NCBI RefSeq assembly: GCF_024169245.1
Contig: NZ_JALJWP010000001.1
Location: 3,101,501 to 3,165,500 of the forward strand
From: Pseudomonas koreensis
GTDB taxonomy: Bacteria; Pseudomonadota; Gammaproteobacteria; Pseudomonadales; Pseudomonadaceae
Length of the DNA: 64,000 bases
Direction of reading: 5' to 3'
Part shown: positions 30,370 to 40,129 of the stretch, one piece after another
Layout: every line of letters starts with the position of its first letter
Numbering within the stretch: the first letter of the stretch is position 1
Translations under genes and position numbers: made by a program
The notes under the pieces: model-generated
The model's input: the letters and a program-made list of their open reading frames with translations, nothing else
What the model was told of the DNA's origin: nothing
Databases searched by the model: none

Positions 30370-31016
30370 CCGACAACACATTCTCCGAAGCCGAACGCGC
30401 TGCGGTCTACAAGGCCATCGCCGAACGCCGCGACATGCGCCACTTCACCGGCGGCACCGTTGAACCGGATCTGCTGCGTCGACTCTTGGAAGCCGCCCAC
30501 CAAGCCCCAAGCGTCGGCCTGATGCAGCCCTGGCGCTTCATCCGTATCAGCGATCGCGCTCTGCGCGGGCAGATCCGCGATCTGGTGGAAGCAGAACGCA
30601 TCCGCACCGCCGAAGCCCTCGGCGAGCGCAGCGATGAGTTCATGCAGCTCAAGGTCGAAGGCATCAACGATTGCGCCGAAGTGCTGGTCGCGGCGCTGAT
30701 GGACGATCGCGAAAAACACATCTTCGGTCGGCGCACGTTGCCGGAAATGGACATGGCCTCGTTGTCCTGCGCGATCCAGAATCTGTGGCTGGCGTCCCGT
30801 GCCGAAGGCCTGGGCATGGGCTGGGTCTCGCTGTTCGAGCCGCAGGCCCTGGCGGACTTACTCAAGTTGCCGGCCGGTGCCAAGCCGCTGGCGGTGCTGT
30901 GTCTGGGGCCGGTCAAGGAATTCTATCCGGCGCCGATGCTGGTGCTCGAAGGCTGGGCGCAAGCGCGGCCGCTGAACGAGTTGCTGTATGAAAATTATTG
31001 GGGAGTGAGTCAATGA
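30366..31016 (+). CDS. bluB: 5,6-dimethylbenzimidazole synthase
   Basis: A 216-residue flavin destructase of the nitroreductase fold that converts reduced FMN plus oxygen into DMB, the lower ligand of cobalamin. Supporting segments are [11 protein letters not shown] (FMN phosphate binding), [17 protein letters not shown] and [18 protein letters not shown]. Its ATG overlaps the cobB stop and its stop overlaps cbiB. Its presence indicates aerobic DMB synthesis and true B12 production. Confidence 0.95.
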   Translation: MTDNTFSEAERAAVYKAIAERRDMRHFTGGTVEPDLLRRLLEAAHQAPSVGLMQPWRFIRISDRALRGQIRDLVEAERIRTAEALGERSDEFMQLKVEGINDCAEVLVAALMDDREKHIFGRRTLPEMDMASLSCAIQNLWLASRAEGLGMGWVSLFEPQALADLLKLPAGAKPLAVLCLGPVKEFYPAPMLVLEGWAQARPLNELLYENYWGVSQ

Positions 31017-31921
31017 GTGTGGCGTTGCTGAGTGTCGCTGCGGTAGCGCTGGATGCGCTGCTCGGTGAACCGAAACGCTGGCATCCGCTGGTGGCATTCG
31101 GCAATTTTGCCGGGCGCATCGAGCAACGCTTCAACGCCGGCGGTCGTGGCTGGCGCAGCCATGGTGTGACCGCTTGGGTGCTCGCGGTGCTGCCGCTGAC
31201 CTTGCTCGCCACGGCATTTTCCTGGGCGCCCTACGTGGGCTGGATCGTCGAGATTCTCGCGTTGTATTGCGCCCTCGGCATGCGCAGCCTCGGCGAGCAT
31301 GTCGCGCCGGTCGCGGCGGCGTTACGCGCCGATGATCTGGACGAGGCGCGCAAGCGCGTCGGCTATCTGGTCAGCCGCCAGACCGATGAGCTCGACAGCA
31401 CTGCCGTAGCCCGTGCGGCCACTGAGTCGGTGCTGGAAAACGGCAGCGATGCGGTGTTCGCTGCGCTGTTCTGGTTTGTCGTCGCCGGCGCACCGGGCGT
31501 CGTTCTGTATCGCTTGAGCAATACCCTCGATGCGATGTGGGGGTATCGCAACGAACGCTTCGAACGTTTCGGCTGGGCAGCGGCGAAAATCGACGACGTG
31601 TTGAACTACATTCCTGCGCGTCTGGTGGCATTGACCTACGCGCTGCTCGGCAAAACCCGGCTCGCGCTCAAGTGCTGGCGCACCCAGGCGCCGCAGTGGG
31701 ACAGCCCCAACGCCGGCCCGGTGATGGCGGCCGGTGCCGGTGCGCTGGGCGTCGAATTGGGTGGCCCGGCGATCTATCACGGCGAACTGCATGAGCGCCC
31801 GCAACTGGGCGAAGGTGCGCCGGCCGATGCCGATTCCATCGACCGTGGCTGGCAATTGGTCCAGCGCGGCGTATGGTTGTGGCTGCTGATGCTTTGCCTG
31901 GGGGCGGAATTTTATGCTTGA
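31013..31921 (+). CDS. cbiB: Adenosylcobinamide-phosphate synthase
   Basis: A 302-residue membrane protein (cobD in Pseudomonas nomenclature) that attaches (R)-1-amino-2-propanol phosphate to adenosylcobyric acid. The N-terminal [19 protein letters not shown] and the segments [39 protein letters not shown] and [19 protein letters not shown] are characteristic. Four or so transmembrane helices. It overlaps bluB by 4 and cobD by 8 bases. Confidence 0.95.
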   Translation: MSVALLSVAAVALDALLGEPKRWHPLVAFGNFAGRIEQRFNAGGRGWRSHGVTAWVLAVLPLTLLATAFSWAPYVGWIVEILALYCALGMRSLGEHVAPVAAALRADDLDEARKRVGYLVSRQTDELDSTAVARAATESVLENGSDAVFAALFWFVVAGAPGVVLYRLSNTLDAMWGYRNERFERFGWAAAKIDDVLNYIPARLVALTYALLGKTRLALKCWRTQAPQWDSPNAGPVMAAGAGALGVELGGPAIYHGELHERPQLGEGAPADADSIDRGWQLVQRGVWLWLLMLCLGAEFYA

Positions 31922-32906
31922 GCACGGTGGCCGGCTGCGCAAGGCGGCACTCGATTACGGGATTGCCGAGGCTGACTGGCTGGACTTGTCCAGCGGCCTC
32001 GCGCCGTGGCCGTTCCCGATTCCGGAAATTCCGCTGCGCGCTTGGGCGCGCCTTCCGGAAACCGACGACGGTCTGGAACAGGCCGCCTGCGATTACTACG
32101 GCGCCGCGCAGGTGTTGCCGGTGGCTGGTTCGCAAATGGCCATCCAGCTGCTGCCGCGTTTGCGCCGGGCCGGCAAGGTCGGCGTGTTGTCGCCTTGCTA
32201 TGCCGAACATGCCGAGGCGTGGCGGCGCAGCGGTTACATCGTCCGTGAAGTGCTTGAGCAGGAGGTCGAGTTCTTTCTCGACAGCCTCGATGTGCTGGTG
32301 GTGGTCAACCCGAACAACCCGACCGGCCTGAGCCTGACCCCGGCGCGCCTGCTCGACTGGCATGCGCGGCTGGCGCAACGCGGTGGCTGGCTGGTGGTCG
32401 ACGAAGCGTTCATGGACAACACACCGCAACTGAGCCTCGCGCCGTATGCGCATCAGGTGGGGCTGGTGGTGTTGCGTTCGTTCGGCAAGTTTTTCGGTCT
32501 GGCCGGGGTGCGCCTCGGTTTCGTTCTGGCCGAACGCAAGTTGCTCAAACTGCTCGCCGAACAGGTCGGGCCGTGGGCGGTGAGCGGGCCGACGCGGGTA
32601 CTCGGTACGGCGTGCCTGCAAGACACCGAGGGCCATACCCGGCAGCGGATTCGCAGTGACGAAGCGAGTGAACGGCTGGCAGCGCTGTTGACCCGTTGCG
32701 GTTTTGCACCGCAGGGCGGCTGCGCGCTGTTTCAGTGGCTGATCACCGAGCGCGCCGAAGCGCTGCACGAATTCCTCGCCCGACGCGGCATCCTCCTGCG
32801 CCTCTTCACGCACAACAGCAGTGTGCGCTTCGGCCTGCCTGCCGATGCCGCGCAAGAACTGCGCCTCGAACAGGCTTTGCAAGCTTTCGCCAAGGAAAAA
32901 CCATGA
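31914..32906 (+). CDS. cobD: Threonine-phosphate decarboxylase
   Basis: A 330-residue PLP enzyme (called cobC in Pseudomonas) of the aminotransferase class I/II fold that makes aminopropanol phosphate for the nucleotide loop. Landmarks are [11 protein letters not shown], the [10 protein letters not shown] segment (PLP pyridine Asp), and the Schiff-base lysine in [17 protein letters not shown]. It overlaps cobQ by four bases. Confidence 0.93.
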   Translation: MLEHGGRLRKAALDYGIAEADWLDLSSGLAPWPFPIPEIPLRAWARLPETDDGLEQAACDYYGAAQVLPVAGSQMAIQLLPRLRRAGKVGVLSPCYAEHAEAWRRSGYIVREVLEQEVEFFLDSLDVLVVVNPNNPTGLSLTPARLLDWHARLAQRGGWLVVDEAFMDNTPQLSLAPYAHQVGLVVLRSFGKFFGLAGVRLGFVLAERKLLKLLAEQVGPWAVSGPTRVLGTACLQDTEGHTRQRIRSDEASERLAALLTRCGFAPQGGCALFQWLITERAEALHEFLARRGILLRLFTHNSSVRFGLPADAAQELRLEQALQAFAKEKP

Positions 32907-34354
32907 CCACTCTGATGGTGCAAGGCACCACGTCCGACGCCGGCAAAAGCACCCTGGTGACGGCGCTGTGTCGGTGGGCCACTCGCCAGGGCGTGGCGGT
33001 GGTGCCGTTCAAGCCGCAGAACATGGCGCTCAACAGCGCGGTGACGGCTGACGGCGGCGAGATCGGCCGGGCGCAGGCGGTGCAGGCGCAAGCCGCCGGT
33101 CTCGAACCGCACACCGACATGAATCCGGTGCTGCTCAAGCCCAACAGCGACACCGGCGCACAAGTGATCATTCATGGCCGCGCCGTGACGACGATGAACG
33201 CCGTTGCCTATCACGATTACAAAGCCATCGCGATGCAAGCGGTGCTCGCTTCCCATGCGCGGCTCAGCGCGGCGTATCCGCTGGTGATGGTCGAAGGCGC
33301 CGGTTCGCCAGCCGAGATCAACCTGCGCGCCGGCGATATTGCCAACATGGGCTTTGCCGAAGCGGTGGATTGCCCGGTGCTGCTGATCGCCGACATCAAT
33401 CGCGGTGGCGTGTTTGCGCATCTGGTGGGCACGCTGGAGTTGCTGTCGCCAAGCGAACAGGCGCGGGTCAAAGGCTTCATCATCAACCGCTTTCGCGGCG
33501 ACATCGCCTTGCTGCAACCGGGCCTCGACTGGCTCGAACAGCGCACCGGCAAACCGGTGGTCGGCGTGTTGCCCTACGTGATGGATCTGCACCTTGAGGC
33601 TGAAGACGGCATCGACCAACGCCAGACCGACAAGGCCGAGCAGGTCTTGAAGGTAGTGGTGCCGGTGCTGCCGCGCATCAGTAATCACACCGACTTCGAC
33701 CCGCTGCGTCTGCATCCGCAGGTCGACCTGCAATTCGTCGGCCCGGGGCAGGCGATTCCGGCCGCCGACCTGATCATCCTGCCGGGCTCGAAAAGCGTGC
33801 GCAGTGATCTGGCTTATCTGCGCGCCAACGGCTGGGACGCAGCGATCAATCGGCATCTGCGCTACGGCGGCAAGGTGCTGGGGATTTGCGGCGGTCTGCA
33901 GATGCTCGGTGAGCAGGTGCACGACCCGCTCGGCCTTGAAGGCGTTGTCGGCTCCAGCGCCGGTCTGGGTCTGCTGGCGTTCGAAACCCAGCTCGAAGCC
34001 GAGAAGCAACTGCGCAACGTGCGCGGGCGGCTGGCGCTGGAAAACGCCGACGTCAGCGGTTATGAAATCCATGCTGGTGTGACTACCGGGGCGGCGCTGG
34101 AAAACCCGGCGGTGCATCTGGACGACGGACGTTGTGATGGTGCGCAAAGTGCCGATGGCCAGGTGTTCGGCACCTATCTGCATGGCTTGTTCGAATCGCC
34201 TGAGGCGAGTGCGGCGTTGCTGCGCTGGGCCGGCTTGAGTGACGTGCAAGAAGTCGACTACCACGGCTTGCGCGAGCGCGATATCGAGCGGCTGGCGGAT
34301 CTGGTGGAAAAGCATCTGGATACCGGGCTGTTGCGTCAGCTCTGTGGGATTTGA
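32903..34354 (+). CDS. cobQ: Cobyric acid synthase
   Basis: A 483-residue amidotransferase that amidates carboxylates b, d, e and g of the corrin. The N-terminal domain starts [21 protein letters not shown] (P-loop-like). The C-terminal glutaminase domain has the nucleophile Cys in [12 protein letters not shown] and the His in [11 protein letters not shown]. It is followed by a 120-base gap with a REPIN before cobU. Confidence 0.96.
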   Translation: MTTLMVQGTTSDAGKSTLVTALCRWATRQGVAVVPFKPQNMALNSAVTADGGEIGRAQAVQAQAAGLEPHTDMNPVLLKPNSDTGAQVIIHGRAVTTMNAVAYHDYKAIAMQAVLASHARLSAAYPLVMVEGAGSPAEINLRAGDIANMGFAEAVDCPVLLIADINRGGVFAHLVGTLELLSPSEQARVKGFIINRFRGDIALLQPGLDWLEQRTGKPVVGVLPYVMDLHLEAEDGIDQRQTDKAEQVLKVVVPVLPRISNHTDFDPLRLHPQVDLQFVGPGQAIPAADLIILPGSKSVRSDLAYLRANGWDAAINRHLRYGGKVLGICGGLQMLGEQVHDPLGLEGVVGSSAGLGLLAFETQLEAEKQLRNVRGRLALENADVSGYEIHAGVTTGAALENPAVHLDDGRCDGAQSADGQVFGTYLHGLFESPEASAALLRWAGLSDVQEVDYHGLRERDIERLADLVEKHLDTGLLRQLCGI

Positions 34355-34372
34355 GCTGTCTGGACTGGCCTT

Positions 34373-34436
34373 TTCGCGAGCAGGCTCGCTCCCACACGGA
34401 GACGCGATCAACGGTGGGAGCGAGCCTGCTCGCGAA
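34373..34436. repeat. REPIN, family B, within the cob operon
   Basis: Inverted TTCGCGAGCAGGCTCGCTCC...CA / GTGGGAGCGAGCCTGCTCGC repeats with a 17-base spacer in the cobQ-cobU gap, the longest gap between genes in the operon. It may modulate mRNA stability between the halves of the operon. Confidence 0.9.
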
Positions 34437-34474
34437 GGGGCCGGTTGTCTCACCACACATTTTTGGATGAACCC

Positions 34475-34996
34475 ATGCTCCAACTGATCCTCGGCGGCGC
34501 CCGCTCCGGCAAGAGTCGTCTGGCAGAAAAACTCGCCAGCGACAGCCATCTCGCCGTGACCTACATCGCCACCAGCCAGCCGCTCGACGGCGAGATGAAC
34601 CAACGCGTCGCCCATCACCGCGCACGCCGCCCGGCCGAATGGGCGTTGATCGAAGAGCCGCTGAAACTGGCCCGGGTGCTGCGCGAATCCGCCGACACCG
34701 AGCGCTGCCTGCTGGTTGATTGCCTGACCCTGTGGCTGACCAATCTGCTGATGCTCGACGACGCCGAACGTCTCGCCGCTGAGCGTGAAGCCCTGCTTGA
34801 CTGCCTGGCCGCGCTGCCGGGTGAAATCATTTTTGTCAGCAACGAGACCGGAATGGGTGTCGTGCCGCTGGGCGAATTGACTCGCCGCTACGTCGATGAA
34901 GCCGGTTGGCTGCATCAAGCTCTGGCCGAGCGTTGTCAGCGAGTGGTGCTGACCGTTGCCGGCCTGCCCCTGACTTTGAAAGGACCTGCCTTATGA
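34475..34996 (+). CDS. cobU: Bifunctional adenosylcobinamide kinase/guanylyltransferase
   Basis: A 173-residue protein (cobP in Pseudomonas) that phosphorylates adenosylcobinamide and then adds GMP. The P-loop is [38 protein letters not shown] has the guanylylated His region; [13 protein letters not shown] and [28 protein letters not shown] are family signatures. The ATG at 34475 directly precedes the conserved start. It overlaps cobT by four bases. Confidence 0.95.
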   Translation: MLQLILGGARSGKSRLAEKLASDSHLAVTYIATSQPLDGEMNQRVAHHRARRPAEWALIEEPLKLARVLRESADTERCLLVDCLTLWLTNLLMLDDAERLAAEREALLDCLAALPGEIIFVSNETGMGVVPLGELTRRYVDEAGWLHQALAERCQRVVLTVAGLPLTLKGPAL

Positions 34997-36048
34997 GCCC
35001 GACCTGGTGGCTGAACCCGTGCCAAGCCGTGAATGCCGACATCGTTGCGCAAGCGACCGAGCGCCAGCAGCAATTGACCAAACCGGCCGGTTCGCTCGGG
35101 CGCCTTGAATCGGTGGCCGTGCAACTGGCTGGTCTGCAAGGTCAGCTCAAGCCGACGCTCGATCAAATCTGGATCGCGATTTTCGCTGGCGATCACGGTG
35201 TGGTGGCGGAGGGCGTTTCGGCTTATCCGCAGGAAGTCACCGGACAGATGCTGCTGAATTTCGTCAGCGGCGGCGCGGCGATCAGCGTGCTGGCGCGTCA
35301 GCTCGGCGCGCAACTGGAAGTGATCGATCTGGGCACGGTGAATTCGACTCTGAACCTGGCCGGCGTGCGCCATCTGAACATTGGCCCGGGCACGGCGAAC
35401 TTCGTTCAGGGCGCAGCAATGACTCAGGCTCAGGGCGAATCGGCCTTGCAGGCCGGTCGCGACAGCGTCTTGCGCGCGAAAGCCGCCGGCACCCAATTGT
35501 TCATCGGCGGCGAGATGGGCATCGGCAACACCACGGCGGCCAGTGCGCTGGCCTGTGCCTTGCTCTATTGCCCGGTGGCGCACCTGACCGGTCCCGGTAC
35601 CGGACTGAATGCCGCTGGCGTCAGCCACAAGGCGCAAGTTATCGAACGTGCGGTGGCGCTGCATGCTGCGCAGCGTGGCGATGCCTTGCAGACGCTGTTC
35701 AATCTCGGCGGCTTCGAGATTGCCGCGTTGGTCGGCGCCTATCTGGCCTGCGCGCAGGAAGGCATCGCGGTGCTGGTCGACGGTTTTATCTGCACGGTCG
35801 CGGCACTGGTCGCGGTGCGCTTGAATCCGGCCTGTCGCGATTGGCTGTTGTTCGGCCATCGCGGGGCCGAGCCGGGCCATCGCCATGTGCTGGAAACCCT
35901 GAGCGCCGAGCCGTTGCTGGAACTCGGCCTGCGCCTGGGCGAGGGCAGCGGCGCCGCGTTGGCGGTGCCATTGTTGCGCCTGGCCTGTGACCTGCACGGG
36001 CAAATGGCGACGTTCGCCGAAGCGGCCGTGGCGGATCGCCCGGCATGA
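34993..36048 (+). CDS. cobT: Nicotinate-nucleotide-DMB phosphoribosyltransferase
   Basis: A 351-residue enzyme (cobU in Pseudomonas) that makes alpha-ribazole phosphate from DMB and NaMN. Features are [54 protein letters not shown] and a C-terminal region with the catalytic Glu ([15 protein letters not shown]). Overlaps both neighbours by 4 bases. Confidence 0.95.
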   Translation: MSPTWWLNPCQAVNADIVAQATERQQQLTKPAGSLGRLESVAVQLAGLQGQLKPTLDQIWIAIFAGDHGVVAEGVSAYPQEVTGQMLLNFVSGGAAISVLARQLGAQLEVIDLGTVNSTLNLAGVRHLNIGPGTANFVQGAAMTQAQGESALQAGRDSVLRAKAAGTQLFIGGEMGIGNTTAASALACALLYCPVAHLTGPGTGLNAAGVSHKAQVIERAVALHAAQRGDALQTLFNLGGFEIAALVGAYLACAQEGIAVLVDGFICTVAALVAVRLNPACRDWLLFGHRGAEPGHRHVLETLSAEPLLELGLRLGEGSGAALAVPLLRLACDLHGQMATFAEAAVADRPA

Positions 36049-36620
36049 GCCTGCGCCTGGACCTGCTGCGCCACGGCGAAACGGAACTGGGCGGCGGCTT
36101 GCGCGGCAGCCTCGACGATGCGCTGACCGAAGATGGCTGGACGCAGATGCGTGCGGCGGTGGCCGAAGGCGGGCCATGGGATCGCATTGTCAGCTCGCCA
36201 TTGCAGCGTTGCGCGCGGTTTGCCGCCGAACTGGGCGAGCGACTGGAGCTGTCGGTGCATCTCGACAAGGATCTGCAGGAATTGCATTTCGGCGCATGGG
36301 AAGGGCAGAGCGCGAAGGCGTTGATGGTGACGGATGCCGAAGCGTTGGGGCTGTTCTGGGCCGATCCCTATGGCTTCACGCCGCCGCACGGTGAGCCGGT
36401 CAGCGAGTTTGCCGAGCGAGTGCTGGCCGCGGTTGAGCGGCTGCATGCGGCCTACGCCGGTGAGCGGATTCTGCTGATCAGCCACGGCGGCGTGATGCGT
36501 TTGTTGCTCGCGCAGGCGCGGGGACTGCCGCGTGAACAACTGCTCAACGTCGAAGTTGGACATGGCGCGCTGTTTGCGCTGACGGTCGAGGCTGACGGCG
36601 CGCTCAAGGAAGGTCACTAA
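36045..36620 (+). CDS. cobC: Alpha-ribazole phosphatase (histidine phosphatase family)
   Basis: A 191-residue protein with the phosphoglycerate-mutase-type motif [11 protein letters not shown], in which His is the phospho-acceptor, and a second His in [13 protein letters not shown]. In this operon the likely reaction is dephosphorylation of alpha-ribazole phosphate (or of adenosylcobalamin phosphate). It ends one base before cobS. Confidence 0.9.
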   Translation: MSLRLDLLRHGETELGGGLRGSLDDALTEDGWTQMRAAVAEGGPWDRIVSSPLQRCARFAAELGERLELSVHLDKDLQELHFGAWEGQSAKALMVTDAEALGLFWADPYGFTPPHGEPVSEFAERVLAAVERLHAAYAGERILLISHGGVMRLLLAQARGLPREQLLNVEVGHGALFALTVEADGALKEGH

Positions 36621-36621
36621 G

Positions 36622-37344
36622 ATGCTGCCGCTGTGGATCGCTTTGCAGTTTCTCAGCAGCCTGCCGATTCGCCTGCCGGGCATGCCCGAACCAGAACAAC
36701 TCGGGCGGTCGCTGCTGTTCTATCCGCTGGTGGGATTGTTGTTCGGGCTGATCCTTTATGCGTCGAATTTGCTGTTGGCCGGCGCTCCGATGTTATTGCA
36801 TGCGGCGCTGCTGTTGACCGTGTGGGTGTTGCTCAGCGGCGCGCTGCATCTCGATGGCCTGGCCGACAGCGCCGATGCCTGGCTCGGCGGTTTCGGCGAT
36901 CGCGAGCGCACGCTGACGATCATGAAAGATCCGCGCAGCGGGCCGATCGCGGTGGTCACGCTGGTGCTGGTGTTATTGCTCAAATTCGCCGCGCTGCTCG
37001 CGTTGATCGAGCAAGGACAGGGCATGGCGCTGATCATCGTACCGGTGCTGGGGCGGGCGGCGCTGCTGGGGTTGTTTCTGACCACGCCGTATGTGCGTGC
37101 GGGTGGATTGGGCCAGGCGCTGGCTGATCATCTGCCGCGTAAGGCGGGGTGGTGGGTGCTGGGGTTGAGTGCGCTGGGCGGCGTGTTGATCGCCGGGTTT
37201 GGTGCGGTGCTGATTTCGCTGGGGGTGTTTGTCTGGCTGCGGCGGTTGATGATGCGGCGGTTGGGCGGGACTACCGGGGATACGGCAGGGGCGATGCTGG
37301 AATTGCTGGAGATGGCGGTGTTGGTTGGCCTCGCGTTGGTCTGA
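36622..37344 (+). CDS. cobS: Adenosylcobinamide-GDP ribazoletransferase (cobalamin synthase)
   Basis: A 240-residue membrane protein (cobV in Pseudomonas) that joins adenosylcobinamide-GDP to alpha-ribazole. The N-terminal ALQFLSSLPIRLPG and the acidic motif GALHLDGLADSADAWLGG with KDPRSGPIAVV are diagnostic. About six transmembrane segments. It is the last gene of the operon; a REPIN follows rather than a classic terminator. Confidence 0.95.
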   Translation: MLPLWIALQFLSSLPIRLPGMPEPEQLGRSLLFYPLVGLLFGLILYASNLLLAGAPMLLHAALLLTVWVLLSGALHLDGLADSADAWLGGFGDRERTLTIMKDPRSGPIAVVTLVLVLLLKFAALLALIEQGQGMALIIVPVLGRAALLGLFLTTPYVRAGGLGQALADHLPRKAGWWVLGLSALGGVLIAGFGAVLISLGVFVWLRRLMMRRLGGTTGDTAGAMLELLEMAVLVGLALV

Positions 37345-37370
37345 AGGATTTGCGTTGATAATGCCGGCCC

Positions 37371-37437
37371 CTTCGCGAGCAGGCTCGCTCCCACCCTCGG
37401 AATGCTATCCCCTGCGGGAGCGAGCCTGCTCGCGAAG
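37371..37437. repeat. REPIN, family B, after cobS
   Basis: Inverted TTCGCGAGCAGGCTCGCTCC / GGAGCGAGCCTGCTCGCGAA repeats with a 19-base spacer; it marks the end of the cob operon. Confidence 0.9.
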
Positions 37438-37500
37438 GCGGCCTCACCGGCAACAATGATGTTCAGAATCAACTCAACTGTAACTTGATTTAACACACTC

Positions 37501-37516
37501 GCGGGTATATACACGC
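37501..37516. promoter_or_regulatory. MarR operator at the marR promoter
   Basis: GCGGGTATATACACGC differs at one position from the perfect palindrome found before the MFS gene (37946-37961). It ends three bases before the marR ATG and contains a TATATA that could be the -10 element, so bound repressor would block its own transcription. Confidence 0.7.
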
Positions 37517-37519
37517 ATC

Positions 37520-37924
37520 ATGCTTCCTTCTCAGTGTTTGTGTACCAACTTGCGTCGCGCCGCGCGTGGCGTCAGCAGGCATTACGACGGCGCTCTCGAC
37601 GGCTTCGGGATTAACGTTGCCCAGTATTCTCTGCTGTGCAATCTGCAGCGGCTGGAGCAACCGAGCATTTCCGAACTGGCTGAAGCCATGGGCCTGGATC
37701 GCAGCACCCTCGGGCGTAACTTGCGTGTGCTTGAGGGCGAGGGTCTGGTGACGCTGGCCGAAGGCGAGGACATGCGCAATCGCATCGTGCGCCTCACCGA
37801 GATTGGCGTGCAGCGACTGTCGGCCGCGTTGCCAGCGTGGGAAGCGGCGCAACAGCGGCTGATCGAGCGTCTCGGTGCCGAGAAACGCGAAACCTTGCTC
37901 AAATTGCTCGACGAACTGGCCTGA
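37520..37924 (+). CDS. MarR family transcriptional regulator
   Basis: A 134-residue winged-helix regulator. The recognition region is PSISELAEAMGLDRSTLGRNLRVLEGEGLVTLAEG, followed by the wing and a C-terminal dimerisation helix. No ribosome site is visible because an operator/-10 element abuts the ATG, so the mRNA may be leaderless. It lies 52 bases upstream of an MFS transporter with the same operator, so it is probably the local repressor of that exporter. Ligand unknown. Confidence 0.9.
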   Translation: MLPSQCLCTNLRRAARGVSRHYDGALDGFGINVAQYSLLCNLQRLEQPSISELAEAMGLDRSTLGRNLRVLEGEGLVTLAEGEDMRNRIVRLTEIGVQRLSAALPAWEAAQQRLIERLGAEKRETLLKLLDELA

Positions 37925-37945
37925 CGGCCGTTTCTTCGAGCTCAA

Positions 37946-37961
37946 GCGGGTATATACCCGC
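37946..37961. promoter_or_regulatory. MarR operator before the MFS transporter
   Basis: A perfect 16-bp palindrome GCGGGTATATACCCGC, 15 bases before the MFS start and upstream of its ribosome site (TGGAGA). A near-identical copy is at 37501-37516. Confidence 0.75.
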
Positions 37962-37976
37962 GACTGGAGAATAACA

Positions 37977-39185
37977 ATGACAACGATGTGGCGTACGTGC
38001 GGTTGGGTGTTGCTGGGGAGTGCGCTGATCCTGGCGTTGTCATTGGGCGTGCGCCACGGGTTCGGTCTGTTCCTGTCGCCGATGAGCGCGCAATTCGGCT
38101 GGGGGCGCGAGGTGTTTGCCTTCGCCATCGCCCTGCAGAACCTGATCTGGGGCCTGGCGCAACCGTTCACCGGCGCGCTGGCCGACCGCTTCGGTGCGGC
38201 GAAAGTGGTGCTGGTCGGCGGCGTTCTGTACGCGTTGGGGCTGGTGTTTATGGGCTTGGCTGATTCGCCTCTGAGCCTGTCGCTGAGCGCTGGTCTGTTG
38301 ATCGGTATCGGTTTGTCCGGCACCTCGTTCTCGGTGATCCTCGGTGTGGTCGGTCGCGCCGTACCGGCCGACAAACGCAGCATGGGCATGGGCATTGCCA
38401 GCGCTGCCGGTTCGTTTGGCCAGTTCGCCATGTTGCCGGGCACGCTCGGGTTGATCGGCTGGCTTGGCTGGTCGGCCGCATTGCTGGTGCTGGGCTTGCT
38501 GGTGGCGATGATCGTGCCGCTGGTGAGCATGCTCAAGGACAAGCCATTGCCGGTACTTGGCCACGAGCAATCTCTAGGCGAAGCGCTGCGCGAAGCCTGC
38601 TCACATTCAGGGTTCTGGCTGCTGGCGTTCGGTTTTTTTGTTTGCGGCTTTCAGGTGGTATTCATCGGCGTGCACCTGCCGGCGTATCTGGTCGATCAGC
38701 ATCTGCCGGCGACAGTCGGCACTACAGTCCTGGCGTTGATCGGGCTGTTCAATATTTTCGGGACCTACACCGCCGGCTGGCTCGGTGGGCGCATGTCCAA
38801 ACCGCGTCTGCTGACTGCGCTGTATCTGCTGCGCGCGGTGGTGATCGTGCTGTTCCTGTGGCTGCCGGTGACGACCACATCGGCCTATCTGTTCGGCATG
38901 GCCATGGGCTTTCTGTGGCTGTCGACGGTGCCGTTGACCAACGGTACGGTGGCGACCTTGTTCGGCGTGCGCAATTTGTCCATGCTCGGTGGCATCGTCT
39001 TTCTGTTCCATCAGCTCGGCTCGTTCCTCGGCGGCTGGCTGGGCGGGGTGGTATACGACCGAACCGGGAGTTATGACTTGATCTGGCAAGTGGCGATTCT
39101 CTTGAGCCTGTTGGCGGCGGCGCTGAACTGGCCGGTGCGCGAGCGTCCGGTGGCACGCCTGCAAGCCGCTGCGAGCGCAGCATGA
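37977..39185 (+). CDS. MFS transporter (MarR-controlled)
   Basis: A 402-residue 12-helix major facilitator. The N-terminal half has SLGVRHGFGLFLSPMSAQFGWGREVFAFAIALQNLIWGLAQPF and the loop 2-3 motif GALADRFGAAKV. It resembles the oxalate/formate-like or CynX-like MFS_1 group. The ATG at 37977 follows TGGAGA. It probably exports a compound sensed by the neighbouring MarR protein. The stop overlaps a 40-codon gene (ATGA). Confidence 0.9.
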   Translation: MTTMWRTCGWVLLGSALILALSLGVRHGFGLFLSPMSAQFGWGREVFAFAIALQNLIWGLAQPFTGALADRFGAAKVVLVGGVLYALGLVFMGLADSPLSLSLSAGLLIGIGLSGTSFSVILGVVGRAVPADKRSMGMGIASAAGSFGQFAMLPGTLGLIGWLGWSAALLVLGLLVAMIVPLVSMLKDKPLPVLGHEQSLGEALREACSHSGFWLLAFGFFVCGFQVVFIGVHLPAYLVDQHLPATVGTTVLALIGLFNIFGTYTAGWLGGRMSKPRLLTALYLLRAVVIVLFLWLPVTTTSAYLFGMAMGFLWLSTVPLTNGTVATLFGVRNLSMLGGIVFLFHQLGSFLGGWLGGVVYDRTGSYDLIWQVAILLSLLAAALNWPVRERPVARLQAAASAA

Positions 39186-39304
39186 GCCGGATCTGCGCGC
39201 GATTCGCCCTGACTGCACTGGCTGCAGCGCTCTTGGCGCTGGTATGGTGGGGCTGGCAACGCGGCGGTCTGGCGCTGATGCAGTTGGGCATGAGCATTTG
39301 CTAG
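39182..39304 (+). CDS. Small single-helix membrane protein
   Basis: A 40-codon frame whose ATG overlaps the MFS stop (ATGA). The product begins MSRICARFALTALAAALLAL, continues VWWGWQRGGLALMQLGMSIC and ends in TAG. It has a positively charged N-terminus, one hydrophobic helix (about 8-24) and an amphipathic tail. Position and coupling suggest an accessory subunit of the transporter, but there is no homology evidence I can name. Confidence 0.6.
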   Translation: MSRICARFALTALAAALLALVWWGWQRGGLALMQLGMSIC

Positions 39305-39358
39305 ATCGCAGCGTGGCGAGTAACGTCGAAGCCTGATGACTGCCCAAGGAAGTTCGAC

Positions 39359-39919
39359 ATGTTGATGCGCTGGTGTGCTGTTCCCGCGTTGCTGATGGCG
39401 TTGACTGGCCTGGCCCAGGCCGCCGATTGTCCTGAGCTGTTGCAAGGCTCGCTGCCGAAGCTGCGCGCCAAGGAATCCATCGATCTGTGCAAGCAGTACG
39501 CCGACAAGCCGCTGGTGGTGGTCAATACCGCCAGCTTCTGCGGTTTCGCCCCACAGTTCGAAGGACTTGAAGCGCTCAACAAGCGCTACAAGGCGCAAGG
39601 GCTGGAGATGCTTGGCGTGCCGTCGAATGACTTCAAGCAGGAATCCAAGGACAGCGCGGAAACCGCCAAGGTCTGCTACGCCAATTATGGCGTGACCTTC
39701 AACATGACCGAGCCGCAGAAAGTTCGCGGCGACGACGCCACGCATCTGTTCCAGGTGCTGGCCGCGCAGAGCAATGCGCCGAAGTGGAATTTCTACAAGT
39801 ACGTGGTGGATCGGCAGGGCAAGGTCGTGGCGAGTTTTTCCAGTTTGACCGAACCCGATGATCCCGAGTTTATTGCCGCGATCGAAAAGGCAATTGCCTC
39901 GAAACCGCTAAAGCCCTGA
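39359..39919 (+). CDS. Exported glutathione peroxidase family protein
   Basis: A 186-residue thioredoxin-fold peroxidase with a signal peptide ([17 protein letters not shown], cleavage about 21). The active-site Cys61 is in [20 protein letters not shown] (Cys in place of selenocysteine), and the conserved Trp-Asn segment is [13 protein letters not shown]. Probably a periplasmic thiol-dependent peroxidase. AAGGAAG lies seven bases before the ATG. Confidence 0.92.
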   Translation: MLMRWCAVPALLMALTGLAQAADCPELLQGSLPKLRAKESIDLCKQYADKPLVVVNTASFCGFAPQFEGLEALNKRYKAQGLEMLGVPSNDFKQESKDSAETAKVCYANYGVTFNMTEPQKVRGDDATHLFQVLAAQSNAPKWNFYKYVVDRQGKVVASFSSLTEPDDPEFIAAIEKAIASKPLKP

Positions 39920-39933
39920 TTAACGTTGTTCCC

Positions 39934-40022
39934 TGTGGGAGCGAGCCTGCTCGCGAAGCGGTGTGACAGGTCAGCACATCAACATCTGACATACCGCCTT
40001 CGCGAGCAGGCTCGCTCCCACA
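39934..40022. repeat. REPIN, family B
   Basis: Inverted TGTGGGAGCGAGCCTGCTCG repeats spaced by about 36 bases, between the convergent glutathione peroxidase and FadL-type genes. Confidence 0.9.
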
Positions 40023-40060
40023 ATGGAAATTTGTCGTTTCAGTGAAAAGTTGCAGACATG

Positions 40061-40097
40061 AAAAAGCCCCGCCTCTGCAAAGAGAGCGGGGCTTTTT
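40061..40097. terminator. Bidirectional terminator
   Basis: AAAAAGCCCCGC ... GCGGGGCTTTTT with a 13-base loop; it serves the FadL-type gene on the minus strand and any read-through from the plus strand. Confidence 0.85.
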
Positions 40098-40129
40098 CGT
40101 GGGCGAGGATTGCGCCTCGCCACGGTGCA

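Noticed and set aside
32732..34918. A 728-codon minus-strand frame opposite cobQ and cobU.
   Set aside because: High GC at third positions keeps antisense frames open; the plus strand carries unambiguous conserved enzymes.
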